From Megamerina dolium (lineage: Eukaryota; Arthropoda; Insecta; Diptera; Megamerinidae), in NCBI GenBank assembly GCA_963854835.1, contig OY978530.1, positions 33,092,195 through 33,156,194 on the forward strand: DNA of 64,000 nucleotides, given 5' to 3'. Positions 41,032 to 51,974 of this stretch are shown piece after piece (within the stretch, counting starts at the first letter, position 1; each line of letters opens with the position of its first letter). A program made the position numbers and the translations under genes. Under the pieces are notes generated by a model, which was not told where the DNA came from, searched no databases, and saw nothing but the letters and a program-made list of their open reading frames with translations.

Positions 41032-41854
41032 CAAGGTGCGACAATTATGTATTAAGACTCGAGCCATATCTCAGCAACCGAGCGCGCCATCTATGTGTGT
41101 GCCATCATGCGTTTTGAAACTTCAACCTTCCTCTACTAACTGTCAAAATTTCATGGCATTTGGTTGACATTTAATGTTTATTGACATTCATTTTACAAAA
41201 CACGTGTTCGTTTGATGTTGAAATTTTAACATGGAACAAAGAGCAGTCATTAAATTCCACGCAAAAATTGATAAAAGTGCATCAGAAATATTCGGAATGA
41301 TGCAGCAAGCGTATGGCGATGCTTGTTTATTAAGATCAGATGTTTTTATATGGCATAAACTGTTTGTGGATGGCAGAGAGTCGCTAGAAGATGAAATAAA
41401 AAACACGAAAAGTTCCATAAAAAATCAAAACAATGCTCATCACCAGAATACCGCGATCCAAAAACTTGGTCTCTGTTGCAAGATAATGCACCGAGTCACA
41501 CAGCACTCATTGTTCGTCAATTTTTATTTCGGGATCAGGTCTGTGTGTTGAATCACCCGCCATATTCACCTGATTTGGCACCGTGCGACTTCTTTTTGTT
41601 CTCAAAACTGAAATTGAAGTTGAAAGGATGCTTTTTTGATGACATTCAGACCATACAACGGGCTTCGACGAGGGCACTGGAGGCAATTTCGAAAAATGAG
41701 TTGGAACACCCGTTTGAATCACTATTAAATCGATGTAACAAGTGTATTGAATCAGGAGGAAAATATTTCAAATAAATATACCGAAAAATTAGCAGATATC
41801 GTGTTTTAATTGTATTTTCTAGAGGCAGTCTTAATACATAATTGTCGCACCGTG
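41032..41854 (+). mobile_element. Internally deleted mariner element
   Basis: 823 bp with TA on both sides. Ends are CAAGGTGCGACAATTATGTA and, reversed, CACGGTGCGACAATTATGTA. The transposase N-terminus (MEQRAVIKFHAKIDKSASEI, 41231 on) passes, near 41430-41480, to the C-terminal part ([39 protein letters not shown], second and third catalytic Asp in another frame). The middle of the gene, including the first Asp, is gone. It retains perfect ends and could be moved by an intact relative. Confidence 0.9.
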
Positions 41855-41856
41855 TA

Positions 41857-42218
41857 TATATAAGTGAATGTATAATATATTTTAAAAAAATCAGAAATTT
41901 TAAATTCTTATCTCTGTTAAGCCGATCTTGGTGTTGATGCTGCTGCTGCCCCAATGCACGTTTGAAAATGTAAACTTTGTTGTTGTATTTAATTGTTTGT
42001 ATCATTAAATAATTTTATCAATTTTTATTTAAAAAAAATAATTTTTTTTTAATAAGAAAATACGTTGAACCTAATGTTACTCTTTTATTTTGTAATGTAT
42101 TTGCTTGTTTTGTTTTGCTTTTATGTACGCATTTACATTTGATCATGTATTAATTGAATTTACACGGTAAATTTTTTGTTATATTTTCCGTGTTGGAGCA
42201 ATGCACTTCTCAGGTAAA
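41857..42218. other. No recognisable gene
   Basis: AT-rich spacer between the mariner and the second Tc1. Confidence 0.4.
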
Positions 42219-42220
42219 TA

Positions 42221-43846
42221 CAGTGAGCGACAAAAGTCTACATACGGCGACCATTTCGGCTATCTGACATGTCCAAAAGCATAATGAAAAGAAGTAATGA
42301 TGCAATTTTGTTTTAAATATGTTTTTATCATTACATAGCAAAAATTATCTTATTTCATTAAAAACTTAACAAGTTATTAACATAAAACGAAAAAAATTCA
42401 ATGACAAAAGTCTACATACGGCGCGCATTCCACGCTTCTTTTTTGTTGTGTGTTGCGGCGCAATAACGGGAAAGTACCGCTAGTTACATTTTGCTGTTTT
42501 GCTTGGTAATAGACATACTTGGATTGCATTTAGTTGTATTTTGGCTGTTTCCAGAAGTTCGTGGTTGTGACAATGGCTTCCCGTAAAGAAATATCAATTG
42601 ATTTGCGAAACTTAGTATTAAAGTATAGAAATGAAAACAAATCGAAGGTGAAATATCAAGCTTATTAAATTTAACAAAATCAACAGTTCAAACAATATTC
42701 AATAACTACAAAAAAACGAATAGTCTTGAAAATAAACCGCGTAGTGGTCGCCCAAAGAAGCTGAGTCGCAGAGATGTATCGTTCATTTTGAAAGAAGTGT
42801 ATCAAAATCCGAAAGTGGCAGGCACTAAGTTGGCCGCAGAGCTAGCAACTAGGTCAAATACAAATGTGCATCCACGAACAGTTCAAAGAGCCTTGAATAA
42901 TAATGGGTTTCACAGCAGAACTCCGCGTAGGAAACCGTATATAAGTGAAAAATATCGCAAACTTCGTTTGGAATTCGCGCAAAAGCATTTAGACAAGGGA
43001 ATTGATTTCTGGAAACGAGTATTATTTACAGATGAGTCAAAATACAATTTATTTGGAAGTGACGGTAGAGCCAAAATTTGGAGAAAACCAAATACCGCAA
43101 TGAACCCGAAACACTTAGTTCCTACGGTGAAGCATGGCGGTGGGAGTGTAATGGTTTGGGGCGCTGTCGCTGCATCTGGAGTTGGAAATTTGGTATTTGT
43201 GGAGGGTAACATGGATCGCTTTCAATATAAATCTATTTTGAAACAAAACTTAAAAGCATCGGTTGATAAACTATGCCTTGGCGAGAGTTGGATCTTCCAA
43301 CAGGATAGCGATCTAAAACATACCGCCCACATCGTGAGGGACTGGCTGCTTTACTACGCTCCACGACAACTGTATTCACCTCCTCAAAGCCCAGACTTAA
43401 ATATTATTGAACACGTTTGGGAGCTTTTGGAGCGGAAGATACGGAAACATCACATTACTAGTGCCCTAGTACTAAAAGAGAAGCTGCAACAGGAATGGCA
43501 ACAAATAACGGCCCTTGAAATCGAAAATTTAGTCGTTTCAATGCCCCGACGTTTGCAAGCAGTTATAGATGCTCAACTAAATATTAAACGACGACTTATT
43601 TTAACTTTTAGTGCCTTATCAAAGTATTTCCTTTTGATTTTCAAATCGTACGTAGACTTTTGTCATTGAATTTTTTTCGTTTTATGTTAACAACTTGTTA
43701 AGTTTTTAATGAAATAAGATAATTTTTGCTATGTAATAATAAAAACATATTTAAAACAAAATTGCATCATTACTTCTTTTCATTATGCTTTTGGACATGT
43801 CAGATAGCAGAAATGGTCGCCGTACGTAGACTTTTGTCGCTCACTG
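42221..43846 (+). mobile_element. Complete Tc1-type transposon B with ~200-bp inverted repeats
   Basis: 1626 bp with TA on both sides (42219-42220, 43847-43848). The terminal inverted repeats are about 200 bp and nearly identical. They carry an outer site AGTGAGCGACAAAAGTCTAC and an inner direct repeat CAATGACAAAAGTCTACATA (42399-42423; inverted at 43648-43670). This is a clear IR/DR layout. The transposase frame has one frameshift near its N-terminus, so the copy is probably inactive but could still be moved in trans. Confidence 0.95.
42573..43669 (+). pseudogene. Tc1 transposase B, one frameshift
   Basis: ATG at 42573 (MASRKEISIDLRNLVLKYRN) runs into a stop near 42667 after a 1-nt frame change around 42645-42650. 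The rest is open, and from 42788 there are 293 codons. The DNA-binding part has a NLTKSTVQTIFNNYKKT-like block and SGRPKKL. The catalytic Asp lies in LFTDESKYNLFG, Asp in IFQQDSDLKHTA (usual N-D-P changed to S-D-L) and Glu in PDLNIIEHVWELLE. The C-terminus runs into the inverted repeat and ends SYVDFCH, probably longer than the original. It differs clearly from transposase A. Confidence 0.92.
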
Positions 43847-43942
43847 TATATGTTTTAGCTTTATGTATGTATGTACACTTTTGTTATTTGAATGCAATTA
43901 TTAGAATGTATAACTTGTTAGAACGTATATTATCACTTAATT

Positions 43943-44233
43943 CACAATGTTTTTACGAGTATTATTGTATACAACATAAAAAAAATATCGTTTTGTTCGT
44001 TAACTCGATTTCGGCGCGAAATGACACGATGTTTAGTGTTAAGGAATGAATTTGTCGATCGGTCGATCGGTCGCACAAGAGGCGAATATACAGCATAAAA
44101 GGAATTTATGCGGAGAATCAGGGTGGCCATATGGTAAGTATGAAATTCAGGTAATAAAAACTAAGTGTTTATTTAACTTAACTTATATTTTTCTTCCTTT
44201 CAGGGACCAACCATATGACTTGTCTAAAGGGAT
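43943..44233 (+). repeat. Unclassified repeat, copy 2
   Basis: 291 bp, about 95% similar by eye to 30858-31152 with the same limits (CACAATGTTTTTACGAG to CTAAAGGGAT) and the same GATCGGTCGATCGGTCG and TTTCTTCCTTTCAG-GGACC blocks. This copy lacks a short GTTAA in the intron-like part. Here it is not next to a zinc-knuckle frame, so it is an independent repeat unit. Confidence 0.75.
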
Positions 44234-44299
44234 TTAGGCAATATGAGAGAGTTTAATTTTTTGTATAAGCCTCTATAAATGGTATATTACAAGTTTTGA

Positions 44300-45600
44300 A
44301 ACTAATACTAAAAGTAACCCTAACGAATTTTGGCGTTACTTTATTTAAAAAAGTTCTAATATTCCGGTTACAACGTTAGGCATTCCCTAACTGCTTTAGA
44401 AACCGCTAATGTACGATATTTTGTGATTACTTCGTGTTCGGCTTTGAGAAATTTAGTACTTGTTCATTCATTGCGGAAGTTGCAACTCATACCATTAATT
44501 CTAGTTCCTTACTCTAACTGAGACTGGTGTATTTGCTGGGATCTCAAACTTAAAGTTATCGAAAAAATCTGACACTGATGTATTTTCATCTTTTCTTTTT
44601 AAACAATGCAGTTACACTATTGCTAAACACTACAAACAATATTTAATAAGTCGCTTGATACTAGGCATTTTAGAAATAATTGGAAAAAGTCATTTGTAAC
44701 CCCCATCTTTAAATCAGGAAACAAGAATAATATTGCTAATGATAGACCAATCACGATGCTCTTAACTATGAGTAAGCTCTTAGAGAATATTATCAATAGC
44801 AAAATTTGTTTAATAGTAAAACATTTAATTTTTCCATGCCAGAATGGTTTTGTTTCAGGCCGCTCGACCATAACTATCCTGAAAATTCTATCAAAATACT
44901 GAGTCCACGCGTTTCAAGAGAGTTATCAGTTAGATACTGTTTACACTGACTTTACGAAAGTCTTTGATAAAGTCTCGCATACTATATTAATTAAGAAATT
45001 GTCAGCACTTGGATTTCATTCTAATGTTTTGAAGTGCCTTATTTCTTACTTTAGCAATAGAAAGAGCAATGTTATTTTGACAACATTAATTCCCGGCCAT
45101 TTGTTGCATCCTTTGCTTTTTATTTTGTTCATTAATGACATATCAATCTCTGTGGAATCTCAGGTAAGCTAATGATTTAAAACTTTACTTACGCGTCAAT
45201 GATTCCTTTAACGCATCTAAACTACAAGAAGATATTAATTCAGTTTTTGACTGGTGAATTAAGAATCAGTTGCAAAATGTCATTTTATCACAATTGCAAA
45301 GTTCACTAACCCATTGCTTAATTCCTACTATTTAGCGAACTCTAACCTTGCACGTGTCTATGAAATCAAATCAGATCAAATTCACGTCTTCAGCTCACCT
45401 AACTTGTATTATACCTAAAGCCTACACTTTGTTATATTTTATTTGTCTTAATAGTTCTGACTTTTCTGACCCTTATACATTAAAATCCCTCTACGTATTG
45501 TACGTTCGACGCTTGAATATGGTTTCTTTATTCGGAATCCAGCATGTTTTACGTATTGAGCGAATCCAAACATACGTATTCCGTGACATCGGATTCTGAG
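44300..45600 (+). pseudogene. Jockey-superfamily LINE reverse transcriptase, decayed
   Basis: Ordered but frame-broken segments: NPNEFWRYF (about 44314), FVTPIFKSGNKNNIANDRPI (about 44690), LIFPCQNGFVSGRST (about 44825), TVYTDFTKVFDKVSHTIL (about 44935) and LHPLLFILFINDISIS (about 45105). A C-terminal block (R-S-T-L-E-Y-G near 45510, ARIQTYVFRDIGF near 45560) closes it. The FADD region is destroyed. It resembles the LINE at 14.3-16.2 kb. Confidence 0.75.
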
Positions 45601-45609
45601 GAGAGCGAA

Positions 45610-46500
45610 TCACGCGACTTCTGCCGCACAAGCCTCTTTAAACAAGTGGGTAGCTCTTTTGGCTTCCCCATGGTTGTAGAAGACTGACTGTCTGCTCTTG
45701 TTGCCATGTCATCCTTCCTTTATACTCGGACGTTGATCCTCGAGAAACAGTAGTTAATAAAACCGCTGGATTTCTCCAGGGGTTGGAGGGACTCCTGATT
45801 GACGATAACCGTCGCCATTCTGTAAGTCCCTTTCTTCTCCTCATTCAGCTTGGCTATTCTCCAGTTGTGTGTTGGGAGGTTTGGGCTGCATAATTTGATA
45901 TTGTTTAGTATAATCTTGGGATCGCTAGGCTTCGCTGGGATCCAGGCCTAAGTACGTGGTCTGCTCGGTATAGCGTTCTTCTCTAAAACCTCGAGCCGCG
46001 CATCTGGCCAAACTTCACCAGCTCTAGCAATGGCGGTTTTAAACAAATCGAGCGTTCGTTGGTCAGCATAAACAACGATGAATATGGCCCCGGTGCCAAC
46101 CAGCTTCCCGTATAATTGGTGATGGGCCTGGGTTCTCTACCATCAGCGAATGGAAAATTTCCGCTAGCTTACACCTTAGCAGCCTCCAGTTTGATGGCGA
46201 AAAAAAGCCGTCAAGGTCATTTCTGTCCACCACCTCCTTCACCAAGTCCCCCTTAAGGATTTCGCTAAAAGAGGTACCAACGGCTATAGTGCCGCGGACT
46301 TTTTGGTTTTGCCATTGGTTTTGCGGGTCCTCAGATGAACGCTGTCGTTTTATATTTGTCTCGCCCGAAGCCTTCGAGCGGCTAATAGTATTTTTAGCCC
46401 ATACCAGGGAATCCTTCTGTTTGACAGACCTCTCATTCTGTGTTATTTTTTGTAATTTCTCAAGCACCGTAGTCGCGCTTGGCGCTGTCGGTGGTTGGGC
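45610..46500 (-). pseudogene. LINE-associated DUF4780-like domain
   Basis: Minus strand. Frame 46467-46063 has RGTIAVGTSFSEILKGDLVK, FFSPSNWRLLRCKLAEIFHS and GWHRGHIH. After frameshifts it continues with a KPSDPKIILNNIKLCSPNLP block and THNWRIAKLNEEK (about 45925-45830) to 45638. This pattern is that of the DUF4780 domain found in arthropod retroelement proteins. It lies downstream of an RT fragment on the same strand, which is unusual. Confidence 0.55.
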
Positions 46501-46599
46501 ATTAACGTCAGTTTGGTATCCGACGCCCTGCTGAATTTTTGTGAGCTTGCGCTTGAACGGTTGTTCGGAAGATTCCAGAAGCTACTCGATCAGAAGCAG

Positions 46600-47040
46600 A
46601 TCGATTCCCTACGCCAGAAGCTGGAGTAGGTAATCGATCGCGATGTTCCAAAGGATGGTTGACAGTACGTCCCCCTCCCATGACTACCCTACCTCCGAGT
46701 CTGTAACTCTTATTTTGAAAGTTGATGGCTTTTATCCTCAGCATGCTGTCCACCCACCTTGTATTGGTTGGGTTGACTTCAAGAGTAGCAAAGGCTATCC
46801 TTAGTTTATGGAAACCAATCTTATCGAAGGCACCTTCTATATTCATAAAAGTAGACATAGATATCCCACCACAAGACAGTTCTATCTTCGCTACCCGAAC
46901 TAGTTCGTGCAGGGCGGTTTCAGTTGATTTGCCAACTCTATATACGTGCTGGCACCTGCTCAGTGGTTTAGTCAGAAGCTTTGTCCTTTCCATGTGGTCC
47001 ACCAGTATCAGTAGCTTTCGTCTATCTGGGGAATAATATA
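46600..47040 (-). pseudogene. R1/LOA-like LINE reverse transcriptase fragment
   Basis: Minus strand frame starting at 47002: QHVYRVGKSTETALHELVRV, then STFMNIEGAFDKIGFHKLRI (first catalytic Asp replaced: F-M-N-I-E-G-A-F where the family has F-L-D-I-E-G-A-F), and a GGVLST-like block near 46660. The chain ends before the DD motif. It is joined at about 46600 to the DUF4780-like segment. Confidence 0.7.
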
Positions 47041-47044
47041 TGAA

Positions 47045-47309
47045 ATCATATTTTATGTCAATAAAACATAATCGATTCCTGCATTAGAAGCGAACATAAC
47101 AATATCAGCCGAAATGCTCGAAAGAGTGTTTTTTCGGCATTTTTAAAAATTTATTTTTAAGAGGCTTATCTGTCACTAATTTATGTATGAAGTTTCATAG
47201 CATTTAGTTCAAGCTATAGCCGTTTAACTGACGCTACTTTCGCCGTAGTAAAAATAATGGAAACACAGGAGTATCGCATCTTGATTAAACATTGTTTCTT
47301 TACGGGAAA
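47045..47309 (+). pseudogene. Mariner 5' fragment
   Basis: ATG at 47257 begins METQEYRILIKHCFFTGN, a typical N-terminus of a mariner transposase. The frame is cut off where the RTE element starts at about 47310. The upstream ~200 bp would be its 5' end, but I could not match a terminal repeat. The remainder is not seen after the RTE. Confidence 0.5.
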
Positions 47310-50167
47310 TATGTATATACCAGTAAAACAGCAATGCCTCGGATAAGGACTACCGCTTATGTTGATGACCCCCGCAAACGAAAAAAGGACTACGATAAAC
47401 GGATATGCACCTGGAATGTCCGGTCCCTTTATAGGGAGGGTGCCTCTATCCAGCTGGTTAATGTCCTCGAAAAATACAGAGGTAACATCACCGCTCTCCA
47501 GGAAATGCGATGGACGGGACAGGGCTGCTCCAAAAGAGCATCCTGTGCCATTTACTACAGTTGCCATGGTGAAAGGCACGAATTAGGATGTGGATTTTTG
47601 GTCAGCAAGAGACTACCACATCTTGTCTCACATTTCACGCCTGTGAACGAGTGGCTGGCCACAATCCGCATCAAGGCAAAATTCTTCAACATCAGCCTTA
47701 TATGTGCCTAGGCTCAGACGGATGAGAAGGACAATGTGACCAAGGAGAGTTTCTTTCAGCGCCTCGAAGAAGCTTATGACCGCTGCCCCCGCCACGATAT
47801 CAAAATCGTGCTTGGCGACTTTAATGCCAGGGTGGGCAAGGAAGGAACCTTTGGTCCAACTGTCGGAAAATTCAGCCTCCACCAGAACACCTCCGATAAC
47901 GGAATGAGGCTGATCGACTTCGCCGCAGCACGAAACATGGTAATTGGTGGTACCTGATTCCATCATCTCGACATCCACAAAGCGACATGGCTGTCTCTAG
48001 ATCAACGTACAAGAAACCAAATTGATCATGTGGTGATTGACGGAAGGCATGCTTCCAGTGTGATGGACGTGAAATCGATCCGTGGTGCCAACATCGACTC
48101 GGATCACTACCTTGTTGAAGCTAAGGTGCGCACACTTTTATGTGTCGCAAATACCAAGAGAAGTCCCACACAGAGAAAGCTCGACGTCAGTAAGCTGTAT
48201 CAAAGACAGCAGATGCATTTGCCACTCGACTATCGGATCTGCTTATCCAGAACACTCCCCCACTTGATGATACATGCGCAAGGTGGACACATATATCCCA
48301 CTCCATGACTACTGCTGCCGAGGAGGTACTCGGTTGCTACCGCAGAGAAAGACGCCGCCTACAGAAAAACCCTGCGTGCAGGCGCAACGCAAACTGTTAA
48401 GGAGCGGTACAGAGAGAAAAGCAGTGCAGAGAGACGTCTTTTCAGGCACAAGAAAAGAGAACAAGAAAGACGCGAGTGTGAGGAGATAGAGATGTGTACC
48501 GTGTGTACAAGAATGAGACTCGAAAATTCTTCGAAAAGATCAAGCGCCTAAGTGGCGGTTTAAATCCCGGAGCCTCTTCTTGTCGTGATGGATATCAGAA
48601 TCTGGTTACAGATGTCCAGAGTGTACTGAGCTTATGGAGGGAACACTTCTCCACGTTGCTGAATGGCGATGCTACGAACAATTCCGCCAGTGAAGGAGAT
48701 TGCCCGATAACCCCAATTACAGATGATGGTGTTGATGTTCCACCACCCGACTATGACGAGGTTGAAACGGCAATAGGATGAATAACAACAAAGCTGCAGG
48801 TGCTGATGTTCTGGCTGCCGAGTTGTTGAAGACCGGAGGCGATGAGCTGCTCGCCTGCATGCACCAGTTTATAAGCAGAATATGGTTGGATGAAAGCATG
48901 CCTGATGATTGGAGGCTCAGTGTTCTCTGTCCCGTACATAAAAAGGAGACCCCACAATTTGCGCCAACTACCGTGGAATAAGTCTCCTGAGCATCGCATA
49001 CAAGGTCCTATCGAGCGTATTGTGTGAAAGATTGAAACCCATGCTCAACAACCTGATTGGACCTTATCAGTGTGGCTTCAGATCTGGTAAATCTACCATC
49101 GAATACATTTTCACACTGCGCCAAATCCTGGAGAAGACCCAAAGAAAACAGATCGACACATACCACCTATTTGTTGATTATAAAGCAGCTTTCGACAGTT
49201 CCATAAGGGATTACCTCTACGCAACAATGTCTGAGTTCGGTATTCCAGTGAAAATTGAGAAGGACCTCTCCTCACAGTTTAATACCAAACGGGGTTTCAG
49301 ACAAGGTGATTCGTTATCGTGCGACTTCTTCAATCTTATTATGGAGAAAATAATACGAGCTGCTGATCTACGAAATAATGGCACTATCTTCAACAAAAGT
49401 GTCATGCTGTTGGCGTGTGCCGACGATATTGACATAATCGACATGAACACGCGAGCAGTCAGTGCAGCATTCTCAGAGTTAGAAAGAGAGTCGCGTCGGA
49501 TGGGTCTTAAGGTGAACGAGGGCAAGACGAAGTATCCAGTGTCTACAAACAAAGAGTCCCGGCGTCTTGGACAGCACGTCACTGTTAACAACTACGCTTT
49601 TGAAGTAGTAAGGGACTTTGTCTATCTTGGAACCAGCATCAACAACTGTAATGACGTCAGTCTGGAGATCATGCGTAGGATAACTCTTGCTAACAGGTGT
49701 TACTTTATGCTGAGTAAGAAATTGAGAAATCGAGCCCTCTCTCAAAGAACAAAAATTACACTCTACAAGTTGCTCATCATGCCTGTCCTAACATATGGCG
49801 CAGAAGCCTGGACAATTTCCACCTCGGATGAGAGAATGCTAGGAGTTTTCGAGAGAAAAGTCTTACGCATGATCTTTGGACCTATTTTCGTTGGTGGCTA
49901 GTACCGAATAAGGTTCAACCATGAGCTATACGAACATCAAAATCCAGCGGCTGCGCTGCCTAGGAAGAACACGCTCCAGCTAAGAAGGTGTTATGTTCGG
50001 AACCCTCTGGAGGACGACGCAGAAGAGGAAGACCTAACCTCCGGTGGAAAGACCAAGTACTGGAGAACCTGACGGCGCTTGGAATTTCTAACCGGCGCCA
50101 GCTAGCGAAGAGCAGAGATGGTTGGCGAAGCATGTTATTTTCGGCCTAAATCTATATTCGTTTGTTA
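47310..50167 (+). mobile_element. RTE-clade LINE, longest copy
   Basis: About 2.86 kb, nearly the full RTE protein from endonuclease to C-terminus. It lacks the last part of the 3' end (it stops at CGTTTGTTAAAA, where other copies go on to ATGGCCACATAAGTAAG). Five copies of this family lie in the window (15.9, 17.7, 23.1, 47.3 and 62.8 kb). Confidence 0.9.
47334..49901 (+). pseudogene. RTE protein: endonuclease and reverse transcriptase, with stops
   Basis: The N-terminal endonuclease shows ICTWNVRSLYREGASIQL, ITALQEMRWTGQG, KIVLGDFNARVGKEGTFG and ANIDSDHYLVEAKVR. Stops TAG (47709) and TGA (47955) interrupt one frame, and frameshifts follow in 48.3-49.0 kb. The RT part from 49020 is open for 293 codons: GPYQCGFRSGKSTIEYIFTL, FVDYKAAFDSSIRDYLYATM, GFRQGDSLSCDFFNLIMEKI. 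The catalytic box is LLACADDIDII, with Tyr of YADD changed to Cys. The frame ends in a TAG at 49899 where the copy at 63 kb has Glu. Confidence 0.88.
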
Positions 50168-50227
50168 AAAAATTAAAAAACAAACAAACACACAAATTTT
50201 ACACATGCCACAAAGCACTCTAAACAA

Positions 50228-50500
50228 TGGCCCAATTGAGAGGCGAGTTCGGTGAACAGTTTCTTTCACGTTCGCGGCCGGCCAATTGGCCGCCTAGATC
50301 GTGCGATTTAACGCCTTTAGATTATTTTTTGTGGGGCTAGTTTAAGGCTCATGTGTATAGCGACAAGCCCGCAACGGTATAAGCAGTGTAAATTAGGCGC
50401 AAAGGCCAAGGGAAGATATGGGTACGCTAAAGATGACTGGAAATGTATGTGAGGAAAATGACATCAGTACGGGCTGACCACAAAGATTTCAGGTCGCCTT
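50228..50500 (+). pseudogene. Rosa-like (DD41D) mariner fragment
   Basis: Plus strand: LRGEFGEQFLSRSRPANWPP, then RSCDLTPLDYFLWG with the third catalytic Asp, and AHVYSDKPATV. The segment lines up with 55.38-55.52 kb, which encodes ...WPPRSCHITPLDFFLWGYVK. It is a 5'-truncated, separate copy with stops. Confidence 0.75.
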
Positions 50501-50524
50501 TTCTCTTGGCTACGCGAGATCTAT

Positions 50525-50530
50525 TTTAGA

Positions 50531-50611
<81 letters not shown>

Positions 50612-50639
50612 ACATATATATATATATATATATATCTAT

Positions 50640-50691
<52 letters not shown>

Positions 50692-50721
50692 CTATGTATA
50701 TATATATATATATATATTTAT

Positions 50722-50757
<36 letters not shown>

Positions 50758-50762
50758 CATAC

Positions 50763-50826
<64 letters not shown>
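50525..50826. repeat. (TA)n microsatellite
   Basis: About 300 bp of almost pure TA with a few interruptions (TATGTA, TATCTA and an ATACATACATAC stretch near 50757-50776). It is self-complementary and could extrude cruciforms; length is likely to be polymorphic. The reading frames in it (repeated Ile-Tyr) are artefacts. Confidence 0.97.
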
Positions 50827-50828
<2 letters not shown>

Positions 50829-50832
<4 letters not shown>

Positions 50833-50935
50833 AAAAGTAAATATGTGGCACTTAAATAAAGCCCCAAAGGGCGCATTGACCGAGCTTCTCTTCCATTACT
50901 GTTGTTCGTCTTAAATTTGGGCAGTATTACCAAGA
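50829..50935 (-). repeat. SINE tail-A fragment
   Basis: Plus-strand TAAATATGTGGCACTTAA and AAAGCCCCAAAGGGCGCATT match the left end of the SINE at 1016-1371, in the same orientation. Only the last ~100 bp of the SINE remain. It abuts the TA repeat, so the microsatellite may have grown from its AT-rich terminus. Confidence 0.8.
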
Positions 50936-51189
50936 AGACACTTTTGTACAAAATTTCATTATTTTCTGACTATTACAAGTTAGTTTATTTAGCAATGCAA
51001 GATTCTACCCTTCATAGGGAAGTTAAATAAAAGCATTTAAAAATAAATGGGATGAAATTATCTAACAGATTGAAGAAAAAGTTCATTCCAATCATATTTC
51101 TTTCTTTTATTTTGGTTCAAAGTTTTCAAGCTTATAAAAAACACACCCCTTATATATATTTTTTTCGGTGACGATATATATTATCGTCA
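50936..51189. other. No recognisable gene
   Basis: AT-rich. A perfect palindrome GTGACGATA-TATAT-TATCGTCAC lies at about 51168-51190, just outside the following inverted repeat. Confidence 0.4.
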
Positions 51190-51711
51190 CTATGTTGCCT
51201 TGGACTCTATGAGCCTGGTAAAACCTATCCAAAAATTGTGTTGATTGGAACGTGCATGTCATCGTCAAATAGCAATCTTTCCCAGTGTATGGGTGAACCA
51301 TACAAACATTTCTTTTTAATAATTAAAAGAAAAATTTTAATAAAATTTTTCGATATATTTTAGATCATTCGAAAGAGCAAACATTTCCATTATTTATGTA
51401 TCAAAGCTTTCTTCATAAGTCTTGCCGGCTTCGGATTAGCGCATCTGTCAACCTAGTTTTCCAAGACCTTGGTGATGGTTTCTGGCTCTATCTCACGAAT
51501 GGCTTACTTGATATAAGACTTAATGTCCTGAATCGTTAATAGAATAATGGGAATGTTTGCTCTTTCGAATGAACAATGATATACCGAAAAATGTTTAATT
51601 TTTTTTTTGGAATTATTTAAAAGAAAGTTGGAAAATATTATTTCACTTTGCAATAAACACTATCTTTTGATGAGTTTTATCAGGCTCATAGAGTTCATCG
51701 CAACATAATGC
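51190..51711. mobile_element. Inverted-repeat element with a transposase remnant
   Basis: Two diverged arms face each other. GACTCTATGAGCCTGGTAAA (about 51205) pairs with AACTCTATGAGCCTGATAAA reversed (about 51690), and ATTCGAAAGAGCAAACATT (about 51366) pairs with the reverse of the block at 51545-51570. The loop (about 51415-51535), read on the minus strand, encodes IQDIKSYIK-x-AIREIEPETI followed by TKVLENxVDRC, like the C-terminus of a mariner/Tc1-superfamily transposase. It is best read as a non-autonomous element with long inverted repeats of 175-225 bp. Confidence 0.65.
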
Positions 51712-51974
51712 CAATTCTTAATAGTAGGAGTGAGCATTTTTAAAATTAGACCCATGTGCAGCACACTTTGTATCCACTGATTCGCGAGGGGCAACTTAAT
51801 GTGTTCTATCTTAATTGTTCTTATCTTGTTTAAGTTGGATTTGTGTGTTCAATATTTATCAAATTTCTTTATGCAAATATACCAACATTGTTTGGTAGTC
51901 ATAACCCATTTTGACCAAAAAGTGTAGTGTTTGTGCGCTATCCTATCCATAAGTGGCTGAATTACATTTCAGCA
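51712..51974. other. No recognisable gene
   Basis: AT-rich spacer. Confidence 0.35.

Noticed and set aside
50534..50914. Long Ile-Tyr frames in the TA repeat
   Set aside because: They are translation of a dinucleotide repeat on both strands.
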